64,000 nt of DNA from Aquipluma nitroreducens (lineage in GTDB: Bacteria > Bacteroidota > Bacteroidia > Bacteroidales > Prolixibacteraceae): assembly GCF_009689585.1 (NCBI RefSeq), contig NZ_AP018694.1, positions 3,487,001-3,551,000 on the forward strand. Direction: 5' to 3'. Shown in pieces: positions 1-8,102 of this stretch (within the stretch, counting starts at the first letter, position 1; the number at the start of each line of letters is the position of its first letter). The notes beneath the pieces are model-generated. The model saw only the letters and a program-made list of their open reading frames with translations. It was not told the DNA's origin and searched no databases. The translations under genes and the position numbers were made by a program.

Positions 1-1
1 A

Positions 2-1696
2 GATCGGTTTGCTGTTCGCGAAAAAATCATGGTCGATCTGGAAGCCGCCGGAAATGTGGCTAAAGTGGAAGATTACAACAATAAAGTGGGTTATTCGGAG
101 CGCACTCATGTGCCAATTGAACCAAAATTATCAGCCCAGTGGTTCCTGAAAATGGAACCTTTGATAAAACCGGCAACTGAGAATGTGTTGAACGATACCA
201 TTCAGTTTTATCCGCCGAAATTTAAAAATACTTACCGTCACTGGATGGAAAACATCAAAGACTGGTGCATCAGCCGTCAGTTGTGGTGGGGACACCGGAT
301 TCCGGTTTATTACTTGGCAGATGGAGGTTTTGTAGTTGCTGATTCCGACGAAAAAGCATTGGCTTTGGCTCAGGCAAAAACCGGAAATACCAGCCTAAAA
401 ATGACAGACCTGCATCAGGATGAAGATGTACTTGATACCTGGTTCTCAAGCTGGTTGTGGCCAATTTCTGTATTCGACGGCATCAATAAACCCGACAACA
501 AGGAAATCAACTATTACTATCCAACCAACGATTTGGTAACTGGTCCGGATATCATTTTCTTCTGGGTAGCTCGTATGATTATTGCGGGTTACGAATACCG
601 CGATCTGTTCCCATTCAAAAATGTATATTTCACCGGAATGGTGCGTGACAAGCTGCGTCGTAAAATGTCGAAATCGCTGGGTAATTCGCCCGATCCGCTC
701 GACTTGATTGATACGTATGGAGCCGACGGCGTTCGTGTGGGAATGTTACTTTGTTCACCTGCAGGTGGCGATTTGATGTTCGACGAGAGTTTGCCGCAGC
801 AAGGCGCCGGTTTTGTAACCAAAATCTGGAATTCTTTCCGATTGGTAAACGGTTGGGAAGTAGACTATAAAATTCCGCAGCCTGAACATTCCAAATTAGC
901 TATCAGTTGGTTTCACGAAAAATTCAGCCAGATTGTGGAACAAACCGACGATCATTTCGATAAATTCCGCATTTCGGATGCTTTGATGAATGTTTATACA
1001 ACTGTTCGCGACGAGTTCTCCGGATGGTTGCTCGAAATGGTAAAACCAGCATACCAGCAGCCAATCGATGGTAAAACATATGAAGAATTAATTGATATTT
1101 TTGATGAAGTTTTGCGGTTCCTGCATCCGTTTATGCCTTTCGTAAGCGAAGAAGTCTGGCAGTTGCTGAAAGAACGCAAGCAAGGCGATAGCATCACCAT
1201 TAGTTCATGGCCAAAATCGACAGGTTACGACGAAACTTTGATCGCTCAGTTCGAAGATGTAAAAGAAGCCATTGCCGGATTGCGCACCATCCGTACCAAA
1301 AACAACATTCCCAATAAGGATCAACTCGAACTGGCCATAATGGTATGCGACAAAGGTTTTGCTCCTGAATTCAATTCTGTTCTGGTAAAGATGGGTAACC
1401 TGTCTGCACTGAACGTGGTGACAGAAGAAGTAAAACTGGCTGCTTCATTTTTGGTGAAATCGACCACTTTCTTTGTGCCGCTTGGCGGAACAATTGATGT
1501 AGAAGAAGAATTGAAGAAACTTCAGGCTGAATTGGATTACACGAAAGGTTTCCTGAATTCGGTAATGAAGAAGCTGAGCAACGAACGTTTTGTAAGCAGT
1601 GCTCCTGAAGCAGTGGTTGCCACCGAACGCGCCAAACAGGCTGATGCCGAAGCAAAAATCAAAGTTCTGGAAGAACAGATTGCAGGATTGAAATAA
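2..1696 (+). CDS. valS: Valine--tRNA ligase, C-terminal part (5' end outside window)
   Basis: Class I aminoacyl-tRNA synthetase that charges tRNA-Val in the cytoplasm. The reading frame is open from base 2, upstream of the first ATG at 29, so the gene is cut by the window edge rather than starting at that ATG. The visible part has the ValRS signature CISRQLWWGHRIP (about residue 80 counted from base 29), the KMSKS loop in RRKMSKSLGNSPDP (about residue 214), the anticodon-binding helical domain, and a C-terminal coiled coil rich in E, K and L. The HIGH motif would lie upstream. The last 126 bp are repeated in diverged form at 4002-4127, after a two-gene cassette. A hairpin terminator follows at 1724. 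Identity is very secure. Confidence 0.97.
   Translation, partial: DRFAVREKIMVDLEAAGNVAKVEDYNNKVGYSERTHVPIEPKLSAQWFLKMEPLIKPATENVLNDTIQFYPPKFKNTYRHWMENIKDWCISRQLWWGHRIPVYYLADGGFVVADSDEKALALAQAKTGNTSLKMTDLHQDEDVLDTWFSSWLWPISVFDGINKPDNKEINYYYPTNDLVTGPDIIFFWVARMIIAGYEYRDLFPFKNVYFTGMVRDKLRRKMSKSLGNSPDPLDLIDTYGADGVRVGMLLCSPAGGDLMFDESLPQQGAGFVTKIWNSFRLVNGWEVDYKIPQPEHSKLAISWFHEKFSQIVEQTDDHFDKFRISDALMNVYTTVRDEFSGWLLEMVKPAYQQPIDGKTYEELIDIFDEVLRFLHPFMPFVSEEVWQLLKERKQGDSITISSWPKSTGYDETLIAQFEDVKEAIAGLRTIRTKNNIPNKDQLELAIMVCDKGFAPEFNSVLVKMGNLSALNVVTEEVKLAASFLVKSTTFFVPLGGTIDVEEELKKLQAELDYTKGFLNSVMKKLSNERFVSSAPEAVVATERAKQADAEAKIKVLEEQIAGLK
1571..1696 (+). repeat. Left copy of direct repeat (3' end of valS)
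   Basis: The last 42 codons of valS, including the stop. They align without gaps to 4002-4127 with 19 mismatches in 126 bp (about 85% identity) by my count. Positions 1643-1683 form a 41-bp block identical to 4074-4114, while the 72 bp before it carry most of the mismatches. The perfect block is a candidate recombination core. Confidence 0.9.
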
Positions 1697-1723
1697 AGTG
1701 ATATTTGGAATTTAATCGGGGAA

Positions 1724-1766
1724 GGGAATTTTACTATAGGTAAAGTTCCCTTTTATGTTTTTTAAA
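1724..1766 (+). terminator. Rho-independent terminator after valS
   Basis: Stem gggaa/ttccc (1724-1728 with 1746-1750), extended inward by tttac/gtaaa, then a T-rich tract from 1751. It ends the valS transcript before the ATPase gene. Confidence 0.7.
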
Positions 1767-1848
1767 GGTTTAACAGACTGAAAAGTTGTATATTTGGATG
1801 TTACCTTGTTAATTTGATTGTTAACATCGAAAAGAAGGAGAAATCTCT

Positions 1849-3330
1849 ATGATTACAAGAATTAAAATAAACGGATTCAAAAGTTTAGTTGATACAGAGC
1901 TTTATTTGGGTCCATTTACATGTATTGCCGGTGCAAACGCAATAGGTAAATCAAATTTTTTCGATGCTTTAGCTTTCCTATCAAATCTTGCGGATAAAAC
2001 TATTGTTGAGGCTGCAAAGTCTGTTCGAAGTGAGAATCAAAAACATTCGAATATTAGGGATATTTTTTTTAAAAGCGGTGCGGATTACATGTCGAGAATG
2101 ACATTTGAGATTGATATGCTTGTTCCTCAGTCAGGAGTTGATGATTTAGGGCAAATTGCTGAAGCAACAATAACTAGCTTAAAGTACATTCTCCATTTAA
2201 GCTTGAATGACGAAAATAAAGAAGGTGAACCAATTAAAATAGAACGAGAAGAATTACTTCCCATAACTCAAACTCAAACAAAAAGCTGTCTGTTTTTTGA
2301 TTATAAAAAGGATTGGATAGATTCAGTTTTAAAGGGACGACGGTCAACTAAAATACCATTTATTTCTACTGATGGGGAGAAAATTAAACTTCATCAAGAT
2401 GGCAACAAAGGGCGGACTACAGATTTTAACTCCATGAAAATGCCTAGAACACTCATCTCAACCGTAACGGCAGAATCGCCAACAGCCTTTTTGGTTCGAC
2501 AAGAAATGCGTAATTGGATTATGTTGCAATTTGAACCGAGCGCTTTACGTCAACCTAATTCCATATATGAGGTGAAAAACGCTGTGGTTTCAGCGAATGG
2601 ACTTAATTTGCCTGCTACTCTTTTTCGATTAAATAATGATAAAAAAGACAAAGATGTATATCAGGGACTTACAAATAGGTTAAAAGGATTGGTTGAAGAT
2701 GTTTTAGAAATAGTTGTGGATAAAGATGAAAAGAGGGATTTGCTAACATTGCAAGTAAAGTTTAAAGGTGGCCTTGTTTTACCTGCTCAATCATTGTCTG
2801 ACGGAACATTGCGTTTTTTGGGTTTGGCGATAATTGAGGAGGATAGTCTCGGAAGTAGTCTAATTTGTTTAGAGGAACCTGAAAATGGGATCAATCCTCG
2901 AAAAATTCAAGAAATGGTTGAATTATTGGAGGGTATGGCAACAAATACTGACTTTTTTGTTGATGAAGACAACCCATTGCGACAGGTTATTATCAATACC
3001 CATTCGCCTGGAGTCGTCAGTGCCGTTTCGGACGAAAGTCTGTATCTCGCTAAAAGTAAAGAGAGTTTTCATGATGACTTTAATAAGAAAATTACATATA
3101 CCTGTTTTTCTGCACTAAAAAACACATGGAAAACGAATAATTCATTAGCTCAAATAACCTCTCTTGGTGAAATAACTGCTTATCTGGATAAAACTGTTGA
3201 TATCGACAATTCCAATGAGGTACATGACGAGAAAGTGATATATCAGAAAACTGTTCCTTCATCTTCTTTGAAGAAAAAAACTGTTGTAGAAAATGTGATT
3301 CAATGTAAAATTGATTGGGACAGTTTATGA
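1849..3330 (+). CDS. AAA family ATPase (AAA_21/OLD-like), putative defence ATPase
   Basis: 493-residue ABC/SMC-type ATPase of the AAA_15/AAA_21 group. The N-terminus ITRIKINGFKSL is the usual beta-strand start of the group. Walker A is GANAIGKS (residues 28-35), an ABC-signature-like LSDGT lies at about 316-320, Walker B is LICLEEPENG (about 338-347), and a switch histidine is in VIINTHSP (H385). The middle third is the expected helical insertion. A Shine-Dalgarno-like aaggag lies upstream. The stop overlaps the next gene's start (ATGA), so the two are almost certainly co-translated. In this family an ATPase paired with a TOPRIM protein usually acts in anti-phage or anti-plasmid defence (OLD, Gabija, PARIS and AbiL logic). 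That role is inferred here from architecture and context. Confidence 0.8.
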   Translation: MITRIKINGFKSLVDTELYLGPFTCIAGANAIGKSNFFDALAFLSNLADKTIVEAAKSVRSENQKHSNIRDIFFKSGADYMSRMTFEIDMLVPQSGVDDLGQIAEATITSLKYILHLSLNDENKEGEPIKIEREELLPITQTQTKSCLFFDYKKDWIDSVLKGRRSTKIPFISTDGEKIKLHQDGNKGRTTDFNSMKMPRTLISTVTAESPTAFLVRQEMRNWIMLQFEPSALRQPNSIYEVKNAVVSANGLNLPATLFRLNNDKKDKDVYQGLTNRLKGLVEDVLEIVVDKDEKRDLLTLQVKFKGGLVLPAQSLSDGTLRFLGLAIIEEDSLGSSLICLEEPENGINPRKIQEMVELLEGMATNTDFFVDEDNPLRQVIINTHSPGVVSAVSDESLYLAKSKESFHDDFNKKITYTCFSALKNTWKTNNSLAQITSLGEITAYLDKTVDIDNSNEVHDEKVIYQKTVPSSSLKKKTVVENVIQCKIDWDSL

Positions 3331-3965
3331 AAGAACTCAAATATACATTGATTGCTGACGGCAGTTCTGACTCAGTACTGTTAAAAATTATCAAATGGTC
3401 GTTAGATGATCTATATCCCAGGCTTTCTAATGATGGAAGTTTTGCAGATTTCAGACAAATGCAAAAACCGCCCAAGCGGTTGGTTGAAAAAGTAAAAGCG
3501 GCAAAGTTGTATTATCCTTTCGATATTTTATTTGTACACCGAGATGCAGAATCCGCAAATCACAGAATAATAGCACAAAGATATCAGGAAGTAAGTTCTG
3601 AACTTAAGAAGGATGATCTTGATAGAACAATTTGTGTTGTTCCAATAAAGATGATGGAAACGTGGCTGCTTATAGATCAAGATGCCATTAAAAAGGCCGC
3701 TGGGAATAGGAACTACAATGGTAATATTAACTTACCTTTGATAAGAAATCTGGAACGAGAGAGCCAGCCTAAAGAATTATTACATAATATATTGAGAGAG
3801 GTAAGTGGGCGGAAGAACCGAAATCTTAGGAATTTCAACATAGATAAAACGGTTCATTTAGTTGCCGAGAATATAGAAGATTACAGTCCTCTAAGAAATT
3901 TAGTTGCATTTCAGGCGTTTGAAGAACAATTGAAAAAGGTTGTGGACATATTTTTAGAAAATTAG
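3327..3965 (+). CDS. TOPRIM-like (DUF4276-type?) partner protein
   Basis: 212 residues, starting at the ATG that overlaps the ATPase stop (ATGA). An upstream in-frame start at 3315 lies inside the ATPase gene and is less likely. The N-terminus IADGSSDSVLL (D11, D15) resembles the first TOPRIM strand, where an acidic residue is followed by G-x-x-D. VHRDAE (D73, E75) resembles the later acidic D-x-D/E motif that binds metal. Further recognisable blocks are PIKMMETWLL and the C-terminal YSPLRNLVAFQAFEEQL. I read it as the effector nuclease of a two-component defence unit with the upstream ATPase. The family name (DUF4276 or RloB/AbiLii-like) is tentative. No membrane segment or signal peptide. 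Confidence 0.65.
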   Translation: MKELKYTLIADGSSDSVLLKIIKWSLDDLYPRLSNDGSFADFRQMQKPPKRLVEKVKAAKLYYPFDILFVHRDAESANHRIIAQRYQEVSSELKKDDLDRTICVVPIKMMETWLLIDQDAIKKAAGNRNYNGNINLPLIRNLERESQPKELLHNILREVSGRKNRNLRNFNIDKTVHLVAENIEDYSPLRNLVAFQAFEEQLKKVVDIFLEN

Positions 3966-4001
3966 CCTAAATAAAGAATTCAAGAACCTGATTTGCCGTA
4001 A

Positions 4002-4127
4002 AAACTCAGCAACGAACGTTTTGTGAGTAGTGCTCCGGAAGCGGTTGTTGCGATAGAAAGAGCGAAGCAAGCCGATGCCGAAGCAAAAATCAAAGTTCTG
4101 GAAGAACAGATTGCTAGCTTGAAATAA
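4002..4127 (+). pseudogene. valS': Duplicated, diverged valS 3' end (fragment)
   Basis: 42 codons in frame ending in taa, encoding the ValRS coiled-coil tail with only two amino acid changes (T to I, G to S) from the tail at 1571-1696. Most of the 19 nucleotide differences are synonymous, including rare ata and aga codons. That pattern points to divergence in a functional gene of another lineage and not to decay of a recent local copy. There is no start codon, so it is not an expressed protein on its own. It marks the right edge of the cassette. Two strong hairpins follow. Confidence 0.88.
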
Positions 4128-4141
4128 ACCTATCAAAAGGT

Positions 4142-4174
4142 AGTGAGCGGGTGACTTAAAGTCACCCGCTCACT
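4142..4174. repeat. Perfect 16-bp inverted repeat with 1-nt centre
   Basis: Arms 4142-4157 and 4159-4174 are exact reverse complements around one base. It could be a cruciform, a terminator stem for the original valS transcript, or part of an attachment site. No T-tract follows directly. Confidence 0.75.
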
Positions 4175-4190
4175 GAAAAGATATAAGAAG

Positions 4191-4226
4191 AAAGGCTGTC
4201 TCAAAATATCGAGACAGCCTTTTCAA
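4191..4226. terminator. Bidirectional terminator between valS tail and ompA
   Basis: A 12-bp stem (4191-4202 with 4211-4222, aaaggctgtctc and its complement), 8-nt loop, A/T-rich on both sides. It serves the plus-strand transcript and the minus-strand OmpA gene. Confidence 0.8.
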
Positions 4227-4246
4227 TAAACAAAGTAAAGCGATAA

Positions 4247-5584
4247 TTACTTTGTTTTGATTACCTCAAACTCAACTCTGCGATTTAACGCCCTACCTTC
4301 AGGAGTATCGTTAGTTGCAGCAGGATTCGCTTCTCCAAATCCTTCCTGCTGTTCTATACGATTCTTCTTTATTTTACCCGAAACGATTGATTTTACAACA
4401 GAACTTGCACGACTTTTCGATAAATTGAGGTTGTAGTTGTCAGCACCCTGAGAGTCAGCATAACCGCTTACCTTCACCTTATAATCGCCGTTTTCGTTAA
4501 GTATATTAACGAGCTTGTCAATTTTTCCTTTTTCCTGAACGGTAAAAGTCGATTTATTTGAATCGAAATATACAGGCTCAACTTTCATTCTTTCAGCTTC
4601 AATTTCTTCGGCTGTTTTTTCAACAATAGGACATCCTTTTGCATCAACCTTTGCACCTTTTTGAGTGTCCGGACATTTGTCCAGATAGTCTGCAACACCA
4701 TCGCCATCCGAATCTACCGGACATCCTTTTCCGTCAACTTTTGCATCTTTGGGAGTGTCAGGGCATTTGTCCAAATAATCAGCAACACCGTCGCTATCCG
4801 AGTCAACCGGGCAACCTTTTGTATCAACTTTTACACCTTTAGGCGTGTCCGGACATTTGTCATCTTTATCGGCAACTCCATCACCGTCAGCATCGGGGCA
4901 ACCTTTTAGTGAGGTTAATCCGGCAACTGTTGGACAGTCGTCCATGTAATCAGCAACTCCATCGCCGTCAGTATCTATTGGACAACCATTGGCATCAACA
5001 GCAACACCTGTAGGGGTATTCGGACATTTGTCTTTTTTATCAGAAACGCCATCCATGTCAGAATCTTTGGTTTTCCCAAAATCGAATTCAATACCAACGG
5101 TAGCTTTCCAGAAGTTATCTCTGGTATTTTTGCCGGCAACGGTTGTCTCAATTCCATTGATATAAGCGGCTTCCAGATAAAGTGCAGTGGCCGGACTTAT
5201 GTAATATTTACCACCAACACCTAAGTTGAAGTTTAATCCTGATTCGCCATTATCAGCAAGATAGCCAGGTCCGGCGAATAAATACGGACGGAAGTTTTTG
5301 CTTTCGTTGGTCAACTTAAATCTTAAGTTGAGGAAAGGATTCACGAAGTCAAGGTTGTTGGTTAGTTTGGAATTGAATAATCCAAAGTCGCTTTTCAACA
5401 TCAGATCCAGTCGCGGACTTAAGTATCTGCTTAAATACAATTCGGGAATAAAGCCAATGCTTGAATTATTCAGATTCCCGTAAGCGCCAACTCCAGCGCC
5501 AATTCCCCATTTTTTATCTTCGGTTTGTGAAAATGCTGATTGAAGAAGCAGGAATGCAGTAAAAAGTAAAAGTATTTTTTTCAT
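4247..5584 (-). CDS. OmpA family outer membrane protein with TSP type 3 repeats
   Basis: 445 residues. The signal peptide MKKILLLFTAFLLLQSAFSQ is followed by an N-terminal beta-barrel (to about residue 170), then about five thrombospondin type 3 calcium-binding repeats (DTDGDGVADYMDDCP and relatives, about residues 175-325), then a C-terminal OmpA peptidoglycan-binding domain (FDSNKSTF to NRRVEFEV). It anchors the outer membrane to the cell wall and may act as a porin. The repeat block is typical of the Bacteroidota OmpA/OprF type. It is the last gene of a minus-strand envelope group and ends at a strong shared terminator. Identity secure; exact pore function unknown. Confidence 0.93.
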   Translation of the reverse strand: MKKILLLFTAFLLLQSAFSQTEDKKWGIGAGVGAYGNLNNSSIGFIPELYLSRYLSPRLDLMLKSDFGLFNSKLTNNLDFVNPFLNLRFKLTNESKNFRPYLFAGPGYLADNGESGLNFNLGVGGKYYISPATALYLEAAYINGIETTVAGKNTRDNFWKATVGIEFDFGKTKDSDMDGVSDKKDKCPNTPTGVAVDANGCPIDTDGDGVADYMDDCPTVAGLTSLKGCPDADGDGVADKDDKCPDTPKGVKVDTKGCPVDSDSDGVADYLDKCPDTPKDAKVDGKGCPVDSDGDGVADYLDKCPDTQKGAKVDAKGCPIVEKTAEEIEAERMKVEPVYFDSNKSTFTVQEKGKIDKLVNILNENGDYKVKVSGYADSQGADNYNLNLSKSRASSVVKSIVSGKIKKNRIEQQEGFGEANPAATNDTPEGRALNRRVEFEVIKTK

Positions 5585-5712
5585 GATTTATTAATTTTTA
5601 ATTGTTGAATTTGAACGTGAAGTTTTAACAAAGAAGTCCGATGCCAGTAAGGGGGATGTGTGTCAAAAAATCCTTATTGATTCATCGAACTTCTTGTTTA
5701 TGCAGTTTTGTT

Positions 5713-6213
5713 TTACAGTTTAAATGTTAACCCGATTTTTCCTCCTGAGAAAGCGTTACCACCGCCAAATTCGAGGTTAAGACCGATTTTGTCGGAAAAG
5801 TAATAGCGACCTCCAACCTGAGCTCCAAGACCCAATTCTGAAGAATGGGATCCGTGATAATCGGATGGTGAGTTCCAGATATAAAATCCAAGATTTAGTC
5901 CGGCGTAGAAGTCCCAATTTTTAGGAATCTCCAAAACACGGTTGAAATGGTAGTTTCCGTTTCCTGAAATTCCAATCACCGAGTGATCGTAATTTACATT
6001 GGCATATTTATCGCTGTATGAACGGTACGAAAGCTCACCTCCTACAGTGATGTCGGGATGTACTCCGTGATCAAATCCAATGTATACCGGTACGCCCCAT
6101 GATGATAATCCCAATCCGGCATTAATCTGGGATTCGCCTTTAGCGATTGGCGATTGAGCATAGATCAAACTACTAAAAAGTAGGAATGATAGGATTAATA
6201 ATTGCTTTTTCAT
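5713..6213 (-). CDS. Small outer membrane beta-barrel protein
   Basis: 166 residues with signal peptide MKKQLLILSFLLFSSLIYAQ. The rest alternates polar and hydrophobic residues with many G, Y, W and F, and ends in aromatic-hydrophobic GKIGLTFKL, the usual C-terminal strand of outer membrane barrels. I read it as an 8-stranded porin-family barrel. It lies between two OmpA-type genes on the same strand, 128 bp upstream of ompA-TSP3, so it belongs to an envelope group. Substrate not predictable. The name is descriptive only. Confidence 0.8.
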   Translation of the reverse strand: MKKQLLILSFLLFSSLIYAQSPIAKGESQINAGLGLSSWGVPVYIGFDHGVHPDITVGGELSYRSYSDKYANVNYDHSVIGISGNGNYHFNRVLEIPKNWDFYAGLNLGFYIWNSPSDYHGSHSSELGLGAQVGGRYYFSDKIGLNLEFGGGNAFSGGKIGLTFKL

Positions 6214-6254
6214 GTTTCTTATTTTAGATTTTACTACTTGTTTTTTTGTTTTGA

Positions 6255-6947
6255 TTACTTTAATGTTCCTTGTTCAGCCTGGTTAATCATTTGTTTGTTT
6301 GCGGTAATGTAGATTTCAACCCTTCGGTTTTTAGCTCTCCCTTCTGTGGTGGAATTGTCTGCAACAGGCTCATCAAAAGCTTTGCCTTCGGTAGTCATTC
6401 TTTCAGTCGAAATTCCATTCGAATTCAAAAAATTGGCAACTGAAGCAGCTCTGTTTTTTGATAACTGTTCGTTTGTTTCTCTGGAACCAGTATTGTCGGT
6501 GTGCCCGTAAATGGTCACATCGGTTTCAGGAGTTTCTTTTAATGAAGCTGCAAATTTGGTTAATGCTGTTCTGGAGCTGGTGTTCAAGTCGCTTTTCCCG
6601 GTCTGGAATAGGATTCCGCTATCGAAAGTAACTTTGATGGCCTGTAAATTATTGGCATCGGTAACTGACTCTACTTTTGCACCTTCAATTTTTTCAAGCT
6701 CAGCTTTTTGTTTGTCCATTTTTTTGCCAATGACTACGCCAGCACCGGCGCCAACAGCACCACCAACGGCAGCGCCAATTGCGGCACCTTTCCCGTGACC
6801 AACCAGCGCTCCAATTCCGGCACCCAGAAGAGCGCCACCTGCGCCTCCTATAACTCCGCCTTTAGTAGAGTTTTTAGTTGAAGAACAACTGCTTAATAGG
6901 ATTATACCGCAAAGCAGAATTGCAATTTGTTTATTAAATGTTTTCAT
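6255..6947 (-). CDS. OmpA family lipoprotein (YiaD-like)
   Basis: 230 residues from the ATG at 6947. An in-frame ATG at 6983 exists, but the signal sequence starts naturally at MKTFNKQIAILLCG. Lipobox LLSSC at about residues 17-21 gives a lipidated cysteine. A glycine-zipper region (GGAGGALLGAGIGALVGHGKG and on, to about residue 75) is followed by a charged linker and an OmpA domain with FQTGKSDLN, GHTDNTGS and NRRVEIYI. It binds peptidoglycan from the outer membrane. Glycine-zipper plus OmpA is the YiaD/Lpp-OmpA arrangement. It lies between the aquaporin gene and the small barrel gene on the same strand. Confidence 0.92.
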   Translation of the reverse strand: MKTFNKQIAILLCGIILLSSCSSTKNSTKGGVIGGAGGALLGAGIGALVGHGKGAAIGAAVGGAVGAGAGVVIGKKMDKQKAELEKIEGAKVESVTDANNLQAIKVTFDSGILFQTGKSDLNTSSRTALTKFAASLKETPETDVTIYGHTDNTGSRETNEQLSKNRAASVANFLNSNGISTERMTTEGKAFDEPVADNSTTEGRAKNRRVEIYITANKQMINQAEQGTLK

Positions 6948-7023
6948 GTTTTTTGAGATTTTGGTTATCTGTTTATTTTTCATGTTTGATGATTGTTTGG
7001 ATTTTGTCTGTTCCCGAATCCAA

Positions 7024-7065
7024 TAGTAAAATGGAGGCTATTTTTAGTAAAATGGAGGCTATTTT
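7024..7065. repeat. 21-bp tandem duplication at the aquaporin stop codon
   Basis: Two perfect head-to-tail copies (7024-7044 and 7045-7065). The second contains the aqpZ stop codon (7059-7061). Probably a slippage or recent duplication event. Confidence 0.9.
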
Positions 7066-7733
7066 GACAGTTCTTTGTAAACAATGCCAGCTACAACAGC
7101 TCCTGCAATGGGGACAACAATAAATACCCAAAGTTGAGCCAAGGCCCAATCGCCAACGAATAAAGCCTGACTAATACTTCTGGCTGGGTTTACTGAAGTG
7201 TTTGTAACCGGAATGCTTACCAAATGAATCAGAGTCAATGCCAATCCAATGGCCAATCCTGCAAAACCTTTTGGGGCTTTTTCGTCGGTTGCTCCGAGTA
7301 TAATAATCAGGAACATAAATGTCATAATAAACTCGGTGAGAATGGCTGCCAATAAACTGTATTGACCTGGAGAATGCTCGCCGTAACCATTGGCGGCAAA
7401 TGAGCCAATCGGGGAACCGTTTCCGGTAACAATAAAATAAAGGGCTGTTGCAGCTAAAATTCCTCCGGCTACCTGAGAAATAATATAAGGCAATACTCCT
7501 TTTGCATCGAATCGTCCGCCAACCCACAAGCCAATTGTGACTGCCGGATTGAGATGAGCTCCTGAAATATGACCAATTGAATAGGCCATTGTAAGTACAG
7601 TTAGTCCGAATGCAAGAGAGACTCCTGCCAATCCGATCCCAACGTTAGGAAATCCTGCAGCTAACAGTGCACTTCCGCAGCCGCCAAATACGAGCCAAAA
7701 TGTTCCGATAAATTCTGCTAAATTCTTTTTCAT
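7059..7733 (-). CDS. aqpZ: Aquaporin Z
   Basis: 224 residues from the ATG at 7733 ([18 protein letters not shown]). An upstream in-frame start at 7802 would add an implausible charged leader. A six-helix inner membrane water channel of the MIP family with both NPA boxes, [10 protein letters not shown] (about residues 57-66) and [10 protein letters not shown] (about 177-186), and the AqpZ-type G-rich helices. It is the first gene of a minus-strand group with outer membrane proteins. The adjacent divergent two-component system suggests, but does not prove, regulation by osmotic or envelope conditions. Confidence 0.95.
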   Translation of the reverse strand: MKKNLAEFIGTFWLVFGGCGSALLAAGFPNVGIGLAGVSLAFGLTVLTMAYSIGHISGAHLNPAVTIGLWVGGRFDAKGVLPYIISQVAGGILAATALYFIVTGNGSPIGSFAANGYGEHSPGQYSLLAAILTEFIMTFMFLIIILGATDEKAPKGFAGLAIGLALTLIHLVSIPVTNTSVNPARSISQALFVGDWALAQLWVFIVVPIAGAVVAGIVYKELSK

Positions 7734-7802
7734 CGCAATTCTTTTTTTAGAGTTGAGTGTAATATCTCTTTCGGGGAGATATGGTGAAATAATCGTAAAC
7801 AA

Positions 7803-8102
7803 AAGTCTGCAAATTCAATTTAATTTGAACGGTTTAACGCATTGCAACGTCTATACAGCCATCTATACAATATCTATACGGTGGTTGTAATTTGTTTATA
7901 TTTAGTTGTTTGATTGTCGGCTTGGGTTTGTTGTAGCCTGTTTAAACCGGGATCGAACCGAATTTTAAGATTATCGTCAATATTCGATAGGCAGTTGGTG
8001 ATTTAGTTCTGCTTTTCGCGAGTTAGAAGAACGAAAAAAGTTACTTTTGAATAATTGGAGTAATCTTAATGTTCGAATTGAGTAAAGTAAACCGAATTTG
8101 CG
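7803..8102. promoter_or_regulatory. Divergent intergenic region aqpZ / response regulator
   Basis: 300 bp without a gene, holding the promoters of both directions. It contains three direct copies of TCTATAC at 7850, 7862 and 7873, spaced 12 and 11 bp (about one helical turn), a possible binding site for a dimeric or oligomeric regulator. No clear TAnnTTTG box was assigned. Confidence 0.45.

Larger units (their letters stand above)
1697..4001 (+). mobile_element. Putative integrated defence cassette between two valS tails
   Basis: About 2.3 kb containing an AAA-type ATPase gene and an overlapping TOPRIM-like gene, bounded by the valS 3' end and by a second copy of it. The interior looks richer in A and T than valS. 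No integrase or transposase is inside, so it could not move by itself. The direct repeat and the change in composition support acquisition by transfer. The mechanism (site-specific integration at the valS end, or recombination with a related strain's valS) is inference. Confidence 0.6.

Noticed and set aside
1697-4001. An intact prophage or integrative element with its own integrase
   Set aside because: Only two genes are present, neither a recombinase; the cassette is not autonomous.
4661-4909. Open frames on the plus strand across the TSP3 repeats
   Set aside because: They mirror the repetitive calcium-binding coding sequence of ompA on the minus strand, with odd composition and no start signal.
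4660-5050. Tandem repeats resembling a CRISPR or satellite array
   Set aside because: The repeat unit is the coding sequence of the TSP type 3 domains, in frame and with variable length, without spacers.
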